A DNA stretch of 64,000 nucleotides, from the NCBI RefSeq assembly GCF_945890115.1, contig NZ_CAMDCK010000009.1:44657-108656 (forward strand), written 5' to 3'. This document shows, one piece after another, positions 52,003 through 62,664 of the stretch (its first letter is position 1; every line of letters starts with the position of its first letter). This DNA comes from Sphingorhabdus sp. EL138 (lineage in GTDB: Bacteria > Pseudomonadota > Alphaproteobacteria > Sphingomonadales > Sphingomonadaceae). Made by a program: the position numbers and the translations under genes. The notes under the pieces were generated by a model. It saw only the letters and a program-made list of their open reading frames with translations, ran no database searches and was not told where the DNA came from.

Positions 52003-53190
52003 ATGTCGATTACGCCTTTGATGCCCGTCTATCCGCGCTGTGGTTTTCGGCCGGTGCGTGGTGAGGGCGCTTGGCTGATTTCTGAAGACGGCAGCCGCGC
52101 GCTCGATTTTGCTGCGGGTATTGCGGTAAATTTGCTTGGCCATGGCCATCCGCATCTGACCAAGGCCATTCAGGATCAGGCTGCAACGCTGATCCACGTA
52201 TCGAACCTTTACGGCAGCCCGCAAGGCGAAGCCTTTGCCCAAAGGCTGGTCGATACCACCTTTGCCGACACGGTGTTCTTTACCAATTCTGGCGCTGAGG
52301 CTGTTGAGTGCGCGATCAAGACTGCGCGCGCTTATCATCAAAGCCAGGGCAGTGACCGGTTCGAGATTATCACTTTCAAGAACGCCTTTCACGGCCGGAC
52401 GATGGCGACGATTTCGGCGAGCAATCAGGAGAAGATGCACAAGAGCTTCTTGCCATTGCTAGAAGGCTTCAAATATGTCGATTTTGACGATTTGGAAGGC
52501 GCAAAGGCCGCCATCGGACCAAAAACTGCCGCGTTTCTGGTTGAACCCATTCAGGGCGAGGGCGGCGTTCGGCCTGCCTCAGATGCATTCATCCAAGGCC
52601 TGCGTGCCGTGGCGGATGAACATGATATCATGCTGATCCTGGATGAGGTGCAATGCGGTGTGGCGCGTTCAGGCACGCTTTATGCTTATGAACAATATGG
52701 CATCATTCCGGATATCATGGCGACGGCCAAGGGCCTGGGCGGCGGTTTTCCCGTCGGCGCATGCCTTGCCACCGAAGCGGCTGCGCGCGGCATGGTCGTT
52801 GGCACGCATGGGTCGACTTATGGTGGCAACCCGTTTGCGATGGCGGCCTGTCAGGCGGTTTGGGATGTCGTCGCGAACGAGGAATTTCTGGCGCAAGTGC
52901 GGTCGACTGGCGACAAATTACGTTCAACGCTTGAGCAGTTTATCGGCAATTATCCGGATTTGTTTACTGGGGTGCGCGGCAAGGGATTGATGCTTGGCGT
53001 GATGATGACACATGAAACGCGTGCCTTTGTCGCCCACTTGCGGGATAATCATGGGCTGTTGCTGGTGGCGGCGGGTGACAACACCTTCCGCGTGCTGCCG
53101 CCGCTGAACATCGGTGATGCCGAGATTCAGACGTTCATGGAAAAGCTGTCGGCGGGTGCCGCCAGCTACCAAATGCCACAAGCGGCATGA
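52003..53190 (+). CDS. argD: Acetylornithine aminotransferase
   Basis: This PLP enzyme makes N-acetylornithine from N-acetylglutamate semialdehyde in arginine synthesis. The 395-residue protein has [35 protein letters not shown] with the PLP Asp, and the Schiff-base Lys in [13 protein letters not shown]. The ATG at 52003 follows GGAAGGAAG; the earlier frame at 51964 includes the terminator and is rejected. The stop overlaps argF. Confidence 0.95.
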   Translation: MSITPLMPVYPRCGFRPVRGEGAWLISEDGSRALDFAAGIAVNLLGHGHPHLTKAIQDQAATLIHVSNLYGSPQGEAFAQRLVDTTFADTVFFTNSGAEAVECAIKTARAYHQSQGSDRFEIITFKNAFHGRTMATISASNQEKMHKSFLPLLEGFKYVDFDDLEGAKAAIGPKTAAFLVEPIQGEGGVRPASDAFIQGLRAVADEHDIMLILDEVQCGVARSGTLYAYEQYGIIPDIMATAKGLGGGFPVGACLATEAAARGMVVGTHGSTYGGNPFAMAACQAVWDVVANEEFLAQVRSTGDKLRSTLEQFIGNYPDLFTGVRGKGLMLGVMMTHETRAFVAHLRDNHGLLLVAAGDNTFRVLPPLNIGDAEIQTFMEKLSAGAASYQMPQAA

Positions 53191-54113
53191 CGCGCCATTT
53201 CCTGAACTTGCGCGACGCCGGCGGCGATGCAGTTGCAGCGATGCTGAACGACGCCATAAGTAGAAAAAATGCACGCGCTGGCTGGCCAAAGGGCAAATCA
53301 GATGCCGATGCGCCGCTTGCTGGGCACACGCTGGCGATGGTATTTGAGAAAAATTCCACCCGCACGCGCACATCGTTTGAAATGGCGATGAAGCAATTGG
53401 GCGGTGATAGCATCTTCATGGCATCGGGCCAGATGCAGCTTGGCCGTGGCGAGACCATTGCCGACACCGCGCGGGTATTGTCCCGCTATGTCGATGCCAT
53501 CATGATCCGGACTGATGATCATGCAAAGGTCGAGGAACTGGCCCATCATGCAAGCGTGCCCGTCATCAACGGCCTGACCGATCTGTCGCATCCTTGCCAG
53601 ATCGTTGCTGACCTGTTGACGGTTATGGAGCATGGAAAGGCGTTGCCCGGCCTTGAAATTGCATGGCTTGGCGATGGCAATAATGTGTTGAATTCGGTGG
53701 TTGAGGCAGCTGGGCTGTTCAAGTTTAATGTGCGTATTGCGGTCCCGGAAGGCTATGAAAGCGACAGTAATTTTATGGATGTCGCAAGGGCTGCTGGAGC
53801 TAACATCACGCTCACCCGCGATGCCGGCGAAGCGGTAGCGGGCGCCGATGTTGTTGTAACCGACACATGGGTATCCATGGGACAAGAGCATGCGCATGAT
53901 AAGATAGCGGCGATGATGCCCTATCAGGTGAACGAACGTCTGATGGCTTTGGCAAAAGCTGACGCGAAATTCTTGCACTGCCTGCCGGCGCATCGCGGCG
54001 AGGAAGTCACCGATGCTGTGATTGATGGGCCGCAGTCTGTCATATGGGATGAAGCGGAAAACCGGCTGCATGCGCAAAAGTCGATTTTATTGTGGTGCCT
54101 TGGAAAATCATGA
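53187..54113 (+). CDS. argF: Ornithine carbamoyltransferase
   Basis: It forms citrulline from ornithine and carbamoyl phosphate. The 308-residue protein has [13 protein letters not shown] (carbamoyl phosphate site), DLSHPCQ and [11 protein letters not shown], the three diagnostic motifs. It starts with ATGA overlapping argD and ends with ATGA overlapping hslO, so the three genes form one translation-coupled unit. Confidence 0.95.
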   Translation: MTRHFLNLRDAGGDAVAAMLNDAISRKNARAGWPKGKSDADAPLAGHTLAMVFEKNSTRTRTSFEMAMKQLGGDSIFMASGQMQLGRGETIADTARVLSRYVDAIMIRTDDHAKVEELAHHASVPVINGLTDLSHPCQIVADLLTVMEHGKALPGLEIAWLGDGNNVLNSVVEAAGLFKFNVRIAVPEGYESDSNFMDVARAAGANITLTRDAGEAVAGADVVVTDTWVSMGQEHAHDKIAAMMPYQVNERLMALAKADAKFLHCLPAHRGEEVTDAVIDGPQSVIWDEAENRLHAQKSILLWCLGKS

Positions 54114-55033
54114 TGCCAGAACAACCGGAAACATTGTCCAACCAGCCCTTGCGCTTTTCCATACCGGCGCGGGATGCGCGCGGACGGCTGGTGCGTCTGG
54201 ACGATGTGCTGGGTGAGATTTTGGCGGCCCATGCTTACCCTCCGGTGATTGAGCGGACGTTGGCCGAAGCTTTAGTTTTGACTGCGCTGCTTGGTGCTTC
54301 GTTAAAGGAGCCGGGCAGCCAACTCACGCTGCAGACGCAGACGGAAAAAGGTGCAATCCGGCTATTGGCCTGCGACTATAAGGATGGCGCATTGCGCGGC
54401 TATGCGCAGTTTGATGCCGCGACTGCCGCCACCCTGCCGCAGGATTCGACGCTATCTGGCATCTTCGGACAGGGCTATCTTGCGATCACTTTTGACCGGA
54501 TGAAACCCGCGAGCGAGGGTGGCGGCCGTTATCAGGGAATTGTCCCGCTTGAAGGCGAGACGCTCGCCGATGCGGCGCAGAATTATTTCGTACAATCCGA
54601 ACAAATCCCGACCTTCATTCGCGTTGCTGTGGACCATATTGATGGCCGCTGTGTTGCGGGCGGCCTGCTGGTGCAGCATTTGCCCGAGGGGGAGGAAGGA
54701 CGCGAGCGGTTGCATGTGCGGCTCGACCATCCTGAGTGGGAACATATCGAAGTCATGTCTTCGACCATCGCTGACGCCGAGCTTGCCGACCCGGCGCTTC
54801 CGCTTGAGGAAATTGTCTGGCGCTTGTTTCATGAAGAAAAAGAAGTACGCATTGAGCAAGGCGATTGTCTGTCAAAGGGTTGCCGCTGCGATCCCGTGCA
54901 CATCCGCGATGTCATTGCCAAATTTCCTGCCGTTGACCGCGCCGAAATGGCAGATGATGCCGGAGACATCGTCGTTGACTGTGAATTTTGTTCGCGCCGC
55001 TTTCCGATAAGCCTTGCCAGTTTTAACAATTGA
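54110..55033 (+). CDS. hslO: Hsp33 redox-regulated chaperone
   Basis: It holds unfolded proteins during oxidative stress. The protein of about 307 residues has the Hsp33 fold, with the C-terminal zinc switch KGCRCDPVH and CEFCSRRF. The start at 54110 overlaps the argF stop (ATGA); an ATG three bases on is possible. The argDF-hslO order is often seen in alphaproteobacteria. Confidence 0.93.
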   Translation: MMPEQPETLSNQPLRFSIPARDARGRLVRLDDVLGEILAAHAYPPVIERTLAEALVLTALLGASLKEPGSQLTLQTQTEKGAIRLLACDYKDGALRGYAQFDAATAATLPQDSTLSGIFGQGYLAITFDRMKPASEGGGRYQGIVPLEGETLADAAQNYFVQSEQIPTFIRVAVDHIDGRCVAGGLLVQHLPEGEEGRERLHVRLDHPEWEHIEVMSSTIADAELADPALPLEEIVWRLFHEEKEVRIEQGDCLSKGCRCDPVHIRDVIAKFPAVDRAEMADDAGDIVVDCEFCSRRFPISLASFNN

Positions 55034-55170
55034 ACCGCGCATCAACGACGGCAGCGTCGTTTATGGTTTATGCGCTACATATCATCGTGCAAAACATCAC
55101 AAATGATGTTATATAGATAGCGAAAAATAGGTCGCTTCGCTGTATAATATTGGTTTGCGGATAGAAGCTT

Positions 55171-55575
55171 ATGAACAATATTTTCCGTCTTTATGCCTTC
55201 CCCGGTGCGCTTTTGCTTTCGCTGGCGGCGGCGGGGGTTGCAAAACCAGATGGCAATATGGCTTTGCTTGATTCACTTGATCGGGGATTGTGGCAATTTC
55301 GACCAACGGTCGGCAGTGTGCCGACTACCAAAATCTGCCTCGGTAAATCGGAAAGCCTCACCCAAATCCAACATAGTGGCTTAGTGTGCGCACAATATGT
55401 CGTGCGTGCGAGCGAAAATTCCCTAACGGTCAGTTACACCTGCGAAGGGCATGGTCAGGGGTTGACGGTTATTCGTAAGGAAACAAACCGGATCATCCAT
55501 ATCCAATCGCAAGGCATTCGCAATAATGCGCCATTTTCGTTTTCAGCCGAGGGCCGCAAAACTGGTCCGTGCTGA
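55171..55575 (+). CDS. DUF3617 family secreted protein
   Basis: The 134-residue precursor has a signal peptide (residues 1-24, cleavage near AGVAKP). Its mature part has four Cys (KICLG, LVCAQY, YTCEGHG and the last residue but none) that can form two disulfides. It ends like other DUF3617 proteins, with SFSAEGRKTGPC. The function of the family is unknown. It stands alone between hslO and the converging gcdH gene. Confidence 0.8.
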   Translation: MNNIFRLYAFPGALLLSLAAAGVAKPDGNMALLDSLDRGLWQFRPTVGSVPTTKICLGKSESLTQIQHSGLVCAQYVVRASENSLTVSYTCEGHGQGLTVIRKETNRIIHIQSQGIRNNAPFSFSAEGRKTGPC

Positions 55576-55584
55576 AGGGTAATT

Positions 55585-56769
55585 TCAGAACGCAGCTATG
55601 CCAGTAATGGCGCGGCCCAATATAAGCGCGTGCACGTCATGCGCGCCTTCATAGGTGTTGACTGTTTCTAGGTTCGCCATGTGGCGCATAACCTGATATT
55701 CCTCGCTAATGCCGTTGCCGCCATGCATGTCGCGCGCGGCACGGGCGATATCGAGCGCTTTACCGACATTGTTGCGCTTAACGATAGAAATCATATCGGG
55801 CGCAAGCTGGCCTTCGTCCATCAGGCGGCCAACGCGCAAGGATGCCTGCAGCCCCAAGGCAACATCCGTCATCATGTCAGCCAGCTTCTTTTGATATAGC
55901 TGGGTGGCGGCAAGCGGTTTGCCAAATTGGTGACGATCAAGGCCATATTGTCGCGCCGCGTGCATGCAGAATTCTGCTGCACCCAAGGCGCCCCAACTGA
56001 TGCCGTAGCGGGCGCGGTTGAGGCAACCGAACGGGCCTTTTAGTCCCTGTACATCGGGCAGCAACGCATCTTCGCCGACTTCGACATTGTCCATCATGAT
56101 CATGCCAGTCGTCGATGCGCGTAACGACAGCTTCCCCTGAATTTTCGGCGCAGTGAGGCCCTTCATCCCCTTTTCAAGAACAAAGCCGCGAATGCCGCCG
56201 CCATGTGCTTCGGATTTTGCCCAGACGACAAAGACATCGGCAAAAGGTGCGTTGGAAATCCATGTTTTCGATCCGTTGATGACATAGCCGCCGTCAACCT
56301 TCTTAGCGAAGGTGCGCATGCCCGCAGGGTCCGATCCCGCGTCTGGCTCGGTCAAGCCGAAGCAGCCAATCAGCGTGCCCGCAGCCAGCCCCGGCAGATA
56401 TTTGCGCCTTTGTTCTTCCGATCCAAAAGCATAGATGGGATGCATCACGAGTGACGACTGCACCGACGCCATTGATCGATAGCCCGAATCGACGCGCTCA
56501 ATCTCGCGCGCGATTAGCCCGTAAGCGACATAAGATGCGCCAGCGCCGCCATATTCGGCTGGGATGGTCGCGCCAAGCAGGCCGGTCTGTCCCATTAACG
56601 GGAACAGTTCCGGCGCGTCACATTCCGTTCGGTAAGCATCGATCACGCGCGGCTGTAATTCGCTTTGCGCGAAGGCGCGCGCGCTATCGCGGATCATGCG
56701 CTCGTCTTCGGTCAGTTGGTCCTCTAAACGAAAAGGGTCAGACCAATCGAATGCTGCCAACTCGGCCAT
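55585..56769 (-). CDS. gcdH: Glutaryl-CoA dehydrogenase
   Basis: This FAD enzyme converts glutaryl-CoA to crotonyl-CoA and CO2 in lysine and tryptophan breakdown. The 394-residue protein has the acyl-CoA dehydrogenase fold with [14 protein letters not shown] and WISNAPFAD. The catalytic Glu lies in [20 protein letters not shown], the form specific to glutaryl-CoA dehydrogenases. The ATG at 56769 follows GGAGACAAAA; the frame runs much further upstream but overlaps the divergent neighbour. It is divergent from an ALDH7-type dehydrogenase gene of the same pathway. Confidence 0.92.
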   Translation of the reverse strand: MAELAAFDWSDPFRLEDQLTEDERMIRDSARAFAQSELQPRVIDAYRTECDAPELFPLMGQTGLLGATIPAEYGGAGASYVAYGLIAREIERVDSGYRSMASVQSSLVMHPIYAFGSEEQRRKYLPGLAAGTLIGCFGLTEPDAGSDPAGMRTFAKKVDGGYVINGSKTWISNAPFADVFVVWAKSEAHGGGIRGFVLEKGMKGLTAPKIQGKLSLRASTTGMIMMDNVEVGEDALLPDVQGLKGPFGCLNRARYGISWGALGAAEFCMHAARQYGLDRHQFGKPLAATQLYQKKLADMMTDVALGLQASLRVGRLMDEGQLAPDMISIVKRNNVGKALDIARAARDMHGGNGISEEYQVMRHMANLETVNTYEGAHDVHALILGRAITGIAAF

Positions 56770-56914
56770 TTTTGTCTCCATCGGGAAGGCTAACTGAATA
56801 GCGATCTGCGTCCTGTGTGCCTTTATAAGCGTGCGGGCGAGACAGCAACCCTTGCCATCAACTCTGCGTCTTGCCATGCGCTGTGGGAATGCAGGACAAA
56901 GACTGGGGATGATA

Positions 56915-58408
56915 ATGGCATTAGCAGCCGAAACGAAAACGCTTCTCGAAACGCTGGGCTGCATTGTTGATGGCGGTGATCTTGCGGTGCACAGCCCCAT
57001 TGACGGCAGTCGCATCGGGGCGGTGGTGACAGCGACGGTTGACGACATCGATGATGCCGTCGCGCAATCACAGGCCGCCTTTCTCAATTGGCGCAGCGTT
57101 CCCGCGCCGCGCCGCGGGGAGCTTGTCCGCTTGTTTGGCAATGCATTGCGTGCACAAAAATATGACCTTGCCCGCCTTGTTACCATTGATTGTGGAAAGC
57201 CGCTGTCGGAAGGACTTGGCGAAGTGCAGGAGATGATCGACATTTGCGATTTTGCTGTGGGTCTCTCGCGGCAATTGCATGGCCTGACCATCGCTAGCGA
57301 ACGGCCCGGTCACCGGATGATGGAGCAATGGCATCCCATTGGTCCAGTTCTCATCATTTCCGCATTTAACTTTCCCGTCGCTGTCTGGGCTTGGAACGCC
57401 GCGTTGGCCTTGGTGTGTGGCAACAGCGTGATCTGGAAGCCATCGGAGAAAACGCCGCTAACCGCGGCTGCGGTCCAAGCGATTTTTGAAAAGGCGATTG
57501 CCGCGTTCGGCGATGCACCTGCGCATCTGTCGCAAGTCATTCAGGGCGGACGCGACACTGGGGCGGCGTTGGTTACCGATCCACGTATTGCCTTAATCTC
57601 CGCCACAGGCAGCACGGAAATGGGTCGGAAGGTCGGACAAGTTGCTGCCGCCCGCTTTGCCAAAACCATCCTTGAACTTGGCGGGAATAACGCCGCGATT
57701 ATCAGCGACAAAGCGGACGTCGCATTGGCACTTCGCGGCCTATTGTTCTCTGCATTTGGGACAAGTGGTCAAAGATGCACCAGCCTACGCCGCCTTTTTG
57801 TACATGACGCGATTTATGACAGCTTCGTTGGGGCGCTCAAGTCGGCCACTGGCTCAATGTCGGTGGGCGATCCTCTTGACGGCAACAATCTTGCAGGGCC
57901 ATTGATTGACGAGCAGGCTTTTGCAGGCATGCGCGCAGCGCTTGATGAGGCTAGAAAACTTGGCGGAAATGTAACCGGCGGCGAACGCCTTGCAATGGAT
58001 GGCGTCTATGTCCGCCCTGCGCTTGTCGAGATGGCAGCGCATGATGGCCCTGTATTAAGGGAGACATTTGCGCCTATCCTGTACATCTTCCGCTATCATG
58101 ATTTGGCCAAAGCCATTGCCCTGCAAAACAGCGTCGGTGCAGGATTGTCATCCTCCATATTCTCGACCGACATCCGCGAATGCGAACTATTTATGTCCGC
58201 CGAAGGAAGTGATTGCGGCATTGCCAATGTAAACATCGGCACGTCAGGTGCTGAAATTGGCGGAGCATTTGGCGGGGAAAAGGAAACCGGCGGCGGCCGG
58301 GAGTCCGGCTCGGACGCATGGAAGGCCTATATGCGCCGCGCGACGAACACGATAAATTACTCCGACAATCTGCCACTTGCGCAAGGGGTGACATTCGACA
58401 TAGGCTGA
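56915..58408 (+). CDS. ALDH7-type (aminoadipate semialdehyde / piperideine-6-carboxylate) dehydrogenase
   Basis: It oxidises L-2-aminoadipate semialdehyde to aminoadipate in lysine catabolism. The 497-residue protein has [14 protein letters not shown], the Glu in [10 protein letters not shown], the Cys in [13 protein letters not shown] and the C-terminal [16 protein letters not shown] typical of antiquitin/ALDH7 proteins. The ATG at 56915 follows GGGG; an ATG at 56909 is an alternative. With gcdH divergently encoded 145 bases away, the pair suggests the lysine-aminoadipate-glutaryl-CoA route. The carotenoid oxygenase gene follows after 19 bases. Confidence 0.92.
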   Translation: MALAAETKTLLETLGCIVDGGDLAVHSPIDGSRIGAVVTATVDDIDDAVAQSQAAFLNWRSVPAPRRGELVRLFGNALRAQKYDLARLVTIDCGKPLSEGLGEVQEMIDICDFAVGLSRQLHGLTIASERPGHRMMEQWHPIGPVLIISAFNFPVAVWAWNAALALVCGNSVIWKPSEKTPLTAAAVQAIFEKAIAAFGDAPAHLSQVIQGGRDTGAALVTDPRIALISATGSTEMGRKVGQVAAARFAKTILELGGNNAAIISDKADVALALRGLLFSAFGTSGQRCTSLRRLFVHDAIYDSFVGALKSATGSMSVGDPLDGNNLAGPLIDEQAFAGMRAALDEARKLGGNVTGGERLAMDGVYVRPALVEMAAHDGPVLRETFAPILYIFRYHDLAKAIALQNSVGAGLSSSIFSTDIRECELFMSAEGSDCGIANVNIGTSGAEIGGAFGGEKETGGGRESGSDAWKAYMRRATNTINYSDNLPLAQGVTFDIG

Positions 58409-58427
58409 ACGCCCAGAGGAGAGCGAA

Positions 58428-59882
58428 ATGCGGGTTGATAAACTACCGCCGGTGAAAGCAACGCTGCAACCGAGCAACCATCCCTATCTCAACGGGGCGT
58501 GGACGCCGCAGCATGAGGAAGTTACCGCGACTGACCTTGATGTCATCGAGGGTCGCATTCCCGACGACATTGACGGCATCTATTTGCGCAATACCGAAAA
58601 CCCGCTGCATCAACCCTTGGGCCGCTACCACCCGTTTGACGGCGATGGCATGATCCACCAGATCGATTTTTCCGGCGGCAAGGCCAGCTATCGCAACCGC
58701 TTCGTTCGCACCCGCTGTTTTCAGGCGGAGCAGGATGCGGGCGGATCCTTATGGGGCGGGCTGATGGATAAAACGGGCGTGTCCAAACGCCCCGGATTTG
58801 GCGCGCATGGCAGTCTGAAGGATTCCTCCAGCACCGACATCATTGTGCACGCAGGCAAAGCTGTGTCGACTTTCTACCAATGCGGAGAGGGCTATGTTCT
58901 TGACCCCGAAACATTGGAGCAAGAGGGCGTGGCGTCTTGGGTGCCGCTTGATGGTATTTCCGCGCATCCCAAGGTGGACGGGCGCACCGGCGAATTATTG
59001 TTCTTCAATTATTCCAAGCACGCGCCTTATATGCATTATGGCGTCGTTGATCATGATGGCAAGCTGGCGCATTATGTGCCCATTCCGTTGCCGGGGCCGC
59101 GCCTGCCGCATGACATGATGTTTACGCAAAACTGGTCAATATTGTGCGACTTTCCGCTTTTCTGGGACGAAGAATTGCTGAAGCGCAATGTCCATGTGAC
59201 GCGGTTGCATGAAGGGCTACCGTCGCGTTTTGCGCTCATCCCGCGTTATGGGCAGCCAGAAGATATCCGCTGGTTTGAGGCCGACCCGACATTCGTCCTG
59301 CACTTCATTAACGCCTATGAAGACGGCGACGAAGTGATACTCGATGGCTATTTCGAAGAAGATCCTTATCCGCCGCCACTCGAAAATGCGGACGGCTACG
59401 GCCATATGATGGCTTATGTCGACGAACATAGCTTCAAGCCAAAGCTGCACCGCTGGCGTTTCAACTTGACCGACGGCACGACGCGCGAAGAGCGGCTCGA
59501 TGACCGCATTCTCGAATTCGGGATGATGAACCAGCGTTATCTGGGGTTGCCCTATAGATATGCCTATAGCACGACTTCTAAGCCCGGCTGGTTCCTGTTT
59601 AACGGCTTTGTGAAGCATGACATGGTCACGGGAGAGTCATGGTCCTTAGAGCTTCCTGAGGGGCGCTACGGCAGTGAGGCACCCTTTGCCCCGCGCGTCG
59701 GTGCGGTGGACGAAGATGATGGCTATCTCGTCAGTTTTGTCACGGACGAAAATCGCGGGACATCGGAATGTATATTGATCGACTGCAAGCGGTTTGCAGA
59801 AGGACCCGTTTGCCGGATCGCCCTTCCGCATAAAATCAGCAGCGGGACCCATGCGCATTGGGCCGATCGATTGGCCCTGTAA
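58428..59882 (+). CDS. Carotenoid cleavage oxygenase / lignostilbene dioxygenase family
   Basis: This iron(II) dioxygenase cleaves a carbon-carbon double bond in a carotenoid, apocarotenoid or stilbene. The 484-residue protein has the four iron His: H180 (GISAHPKVD), H228 (RLPHDMMFT), H292 (FVLHFINAYE) and H475 (SSGTHAHWA). The propeller core includes YLRNTENP and RYHPFDGDGMIH. The sequence cannot tell apocarotenoid from stilbene substrates. It follows the ALDH7 gene by 19 bases with AGGAGAG before its ATG, so co-transcription is probable, though the pathways have no evident link. Confidence 0.92.
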   Translation: MRVDKLPPVKATLQPSNHPYLNGAWTPQHEEVTATDLDVIEGRIPDDIDGIYLRNTENPLHQPLGRYHPFDGDGMIHQIDFSGGKASYRNRFVRTRCFQAEQDAGGSLWGGLMDKTGVSKRPGFGAHGSLKDSSSTDIIVHAGKAVSTFYQCGEGYVLDPETLEQEGVASWVPLDGISAHPKVDGRTGELLFFNYSKHAPYMHYGVVDHDGKLAHYVPIPLPGPRLPHDMMFTQNWSILCDFPLFWDEELLKRNVHVTRLHEGLPSRFALIPRYGQPEDIRWFEADPTFVLHFINAYEDGDEVILDGYFEEDPYPPPLENADGYGHMMAYVDEHSFKPKLHRWRFNLTDGTTREERLDDRILEFGMMNQRYLGLPYRYAYSTTSKPGWFLFNGFVKHDMVTGESWSLELPEGRYGSEAPFAPRVGAVDEDDGYLVSFVTDENRGTSECILIDCKRFAEGPVCRIALPHKISSGTHAHWADRLAL

Positions 59883-60161
59883 CGCGAAGCTATTGCTATC
59901 CTCTCGGCCGGCCTTTCAGCTGTCAGTTGAGCAGGCGAACTAACACATCGCGCGGTAATCGTTGACCGACAATATCGGGATTTGCGAGTTGGTGATGATG
60001 GTTGCCACGCCTGCCAGTAAATCTCTCACCATTTTACCAATAGAAAGCTTTGCATTTATGTGACTGAAATATGGCAAGCTGCCAAACATGTGAAATATTG
60101 CCACAATGATAGAGTCTTTTTGCGGAACTACCCCGCCCCCAATTAACTGGGGATAGCATTC
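59883..60161. other. Intergenic region before the TonB-dependent receptor
   Basis: This 279-base region must carry the receptor promoter. No additional gene is seen. A short GGCCGGCCT palindrome lies near 59906, and the stretch 60060-60130 is AT-rich. Confidence 0.4.
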
Positions 60162-62606
60162 ATGCCGTATATTTCGAAATCTGCAAAACGAAGCTTAAAC
60201 AAGTTTGCCACAGTGTCGGTAGCAGCGATTTTGGCTGTTTACTCAACCAACGCGGCGATGGCTCAGGAAGTAGCTGAGGACGAAGTTGCCGGCTTGTCGG
60301 ATATCGTCGTGACAGCTCAAAAGCGTACCGAAAATCTGCAGGATGTTCCTATCTCCATATCCGTATTGGGCAGCGAGGGAATTGAAAACCGCCATATTCA
60401 ATCGCTGCTTGATCTGGGTGATGGCGCCATTCCTTCGCTGCGCGTCGCACCATTTTTTTCGCGTCCAGGCGCGCTCATCATCAACGTGCGCGGCGTTGGT
60501 GTTTTGTCCGACAGCAACCAGCCAGCACGTGATCAAGGCGTCGGCGTTTACATCGACGGTGTGTATATGGGGCGTGCTCAAGGTTTGGGAACTGCATTAT
60601 ACGATGTTGAGAACATCGAAGTGCTTAAAGGACCGCAAGGTACCCTTTTTGGGCGTAATACCGAAGGTGGCGCGGTAAACATTGTCACCAAAAGACCGAG
60701 CGGGGAATTTGGACTTGGGGCCACTTTAGGCCTTGGCAATTACGGAAGCTATAAAGCCGAAGCCCATCTCGACCTGCCCGAGACAAATAACATCAGCCTG
60801 AAATTTGATGGGATTTTCACAAAGCGCGACGGATTTGTGAAAAACCCATTCCCGGGTGCCCTAGATTTTGCCAGCTTTGACAAACGCGGTTTCCGCGCAG
60901 AGTTGCAGTGGCGACCGTCCGCCAATTTTACGGCCAATTTCGCTGCCGATATTGCCCGTGACGCCACGAGCACCAATTATCTGCAATTAGTAGAAGCTCC
61001 AGTAGGCGCCCCAGCCACGGCCACCTCACCGGCAATCTTGCCTAACCGTCTTTCCGATTTGCCGATTGTGCAGCCGCGGCGCGCATCGAGTACCCCAGTG
61101 GGCATGCCGCAAGATGCCAGTGTCGGAAACACAAAGGGCATTCGCGTCGGTTTGAACTGGGACGCGACTAGCAACCTGACCTTAAAATCCATTTCGTCTT
61201 ATCGCGATATGACGCAGGCACAGTATGACAACGCGATTAACATTGTGTCGCTTCAGCAACCACGGACATCCGCAAACCCGACGGCCAGCTTCGTTGGCTT
61301 TCAATTCGGCCGTTACAGTCTGGCACCATTTGCCCAAGATCAGATGAGCCAGGAATTTCAGGTCATTGGGGATTTCGAACGTTTGAAATTTGCGGCTGGT
61401 GCGCTTTATTATCGGGAGAATGCAGAGGATAGCGCAAAAGCGTTCAACACTTTGCAATTCACTGACGCTGCTGGAACGGCCATCGCGGTCCGTCAAATTG
61501 ATTATGCGACGCAAGTTGTTCAGCGCGCCAGCCGCGTTGAAACCACCAGCATGGGTGTTTATGGGCAGGCTACCTACACGCCGCCAGTTGCCAATGATGT
61601 ATTGCACCTGACCCTTGGCGGTCGTTGGACGCGAGACGAAAAGGTGGGCGAGCTTTTCACCATTAACGGCACGACGCCAACTATCCCCATCAATGGTGTC
61701 AATGTTACCCGGCCAGTGCCGTTGGACGCCGCGTGGTCGCGTTTTGACCCGCTGGTAAACCTGTCCATCGATGCGTCTGAAGATATCCTTATTTATGGCA
61801 AATGGAGCACTGGCTATAAATCAGGCGGCGCAAACTCGCGCTCGCTAAGCTATGCGCCATTTAATCCTGAAACCGTTTCGATGTTTGAAATTGGCGCTAA
61901 GGCCGAATTTCTCGACGGACGGGCGCGGCTTAATGTTGCTGCCTATCAAGGCGACTATAAATCCATTCAGCTCGATTTTTTCGGCCTGTATGAAGATATC
62001 GTCAACGGCGTCCGCGTTGCCACAACACGCACAACTTCGGACACGGTGAATGCCCCGGGCACGGGTAAGTTGAAAGGCTTTGAAGCGGAATTTAACTTGG
62101 CCCCTGTTACTGGGCTAACGCTGTCGGCAAGCTATGCTTATAACAGCGTCAAAATTCCCGCGACGCTTAATCCGTTTCCACAACCCGGAAACGTTTTTAT
62201 TACGGTACCGGTCCCCATTTATCAGGTTTATACGCCTGAAAATACTGCAAGTGCAGCGATCGACTATGAGCTGCCGTTAAAGGATTTTACGATCCGCGCA
62301 CATCTTGATGGTAACTTCAATGATGGCTTTTACGGCAACTATACTGATACGGAATTCGACCCCGTCACCCGCGCCGTTCGATATGCGCAGCCAAAGGGTG
62401 AAAAGGCCCTTATCTTTAACGGTCGCATTGCTTTTGCCGACATTGATGTGGGTACGTCAGATGCAAAACTCACCATCGCGGTCTGGGCGCGGAATCTTTT
62501 CAACCAAGAACATCTGTTCTACAAAGGTGGAGCGCCGCGTTCTGGCGTACAGGGTTTCTTTAACGAACCCAGAACCTTTGGCGTTGAAGCCAAAATCCAG
62601 ATGTAA
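60162..62606 (+). CDS. TonB-dependent outer-membrane receptor
   Basis: This 22-stranded barrel with plug imports a bulky substrate using TonB energy. The 814-residue precursor has a signal peptide (cut after AAMAQ), the TonB box (DIVVTAQKR), the plug domain (DVPISISVLG, VYIDGVYMGRAQG, VLKGPQGTLFGRN, GGAVNIVTKRP) and the barrel with an aromatic C-terminal strand (RTFGVEAKIQM). The style is that of sphingomonad receptors for carbohydrates, aromatic compounds or other non-iron substrates. SurE follows after 58 bases, so a phosphorylated or nucleotide-like substrate is possible. GGGGATAG stands before the ATG. Confidence 0.93.
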   Translation: MPYISKSAKRSLNKFATVSVAAILAVYSTNAAMAQEVAEDEVAGLSDIVVTAQKRTENLQDVPISISVLGSEGIENRHIQSLLDLGDGAIPSLRVAPFFSRPGALIINVRGVGVLSDSNQPARDQGVGVYIDGVYMGRAQGLGTALYDVENIEVLKGPQGTLFGRNTEGGAVNIVTKRPSGEFGLGATLGLGNYGSYKAEAHLDLPETNNISLKFDGIFTKRDGFVKNPFPGALDFASFDKRGFRAELQWRPSANFTANFAADIARDATSTNYLQLVEAPVGAPATATSPAILPNRLSDLPIVQPRRASSTPVGMPQDASVGNTKGIRVGLNWDATSNLTLKSISSYRDMTQAQYDNAINIVSLQQPRTSANPTASFVGFQFGRYSLAPFAQDQMSQEFQVIGDFERLKFAAGALYYRENAEDSAKAFNTLQFTDAAGTAIAVRQIDYATQVVQRASRVETTSMGVYGQATYTPPVANDVLHLTLGGRWTRDEKVGELFTINGTTPTIPINGVNVTRPVPLDAAWSRFDPLVNLSIDASEDILIYGKWSTGYKSGGANSRSLSYAPFNPETVSMFEIGAKAEFLDGRARLNVAAYQGDYKSIQLDFFGLYEDIVNGVRVATTRTTSDTVNAPGTGKLKGFEAEFNLAPVTGLTLSASYAYNSVKIPATLNPFPQPGNVFITVPVPIYQVYTPENTASAAIDYELPLKDFTIRAHLDGNFNDGFYGNYTDTEFDPVTRAVRYAQPKGEKALIFNGRIAFADIDVGTSDAKLTIAVWARNLFNQEHLFYKGGAPRSGVQGFFNEPRTFGVEAKIQM

Positions 62607-62664
62607 GGCTAAGAGCGATGACCTTAGGTCTGCGCTTTAACTTATGATCCATAAGGGACTCGAT

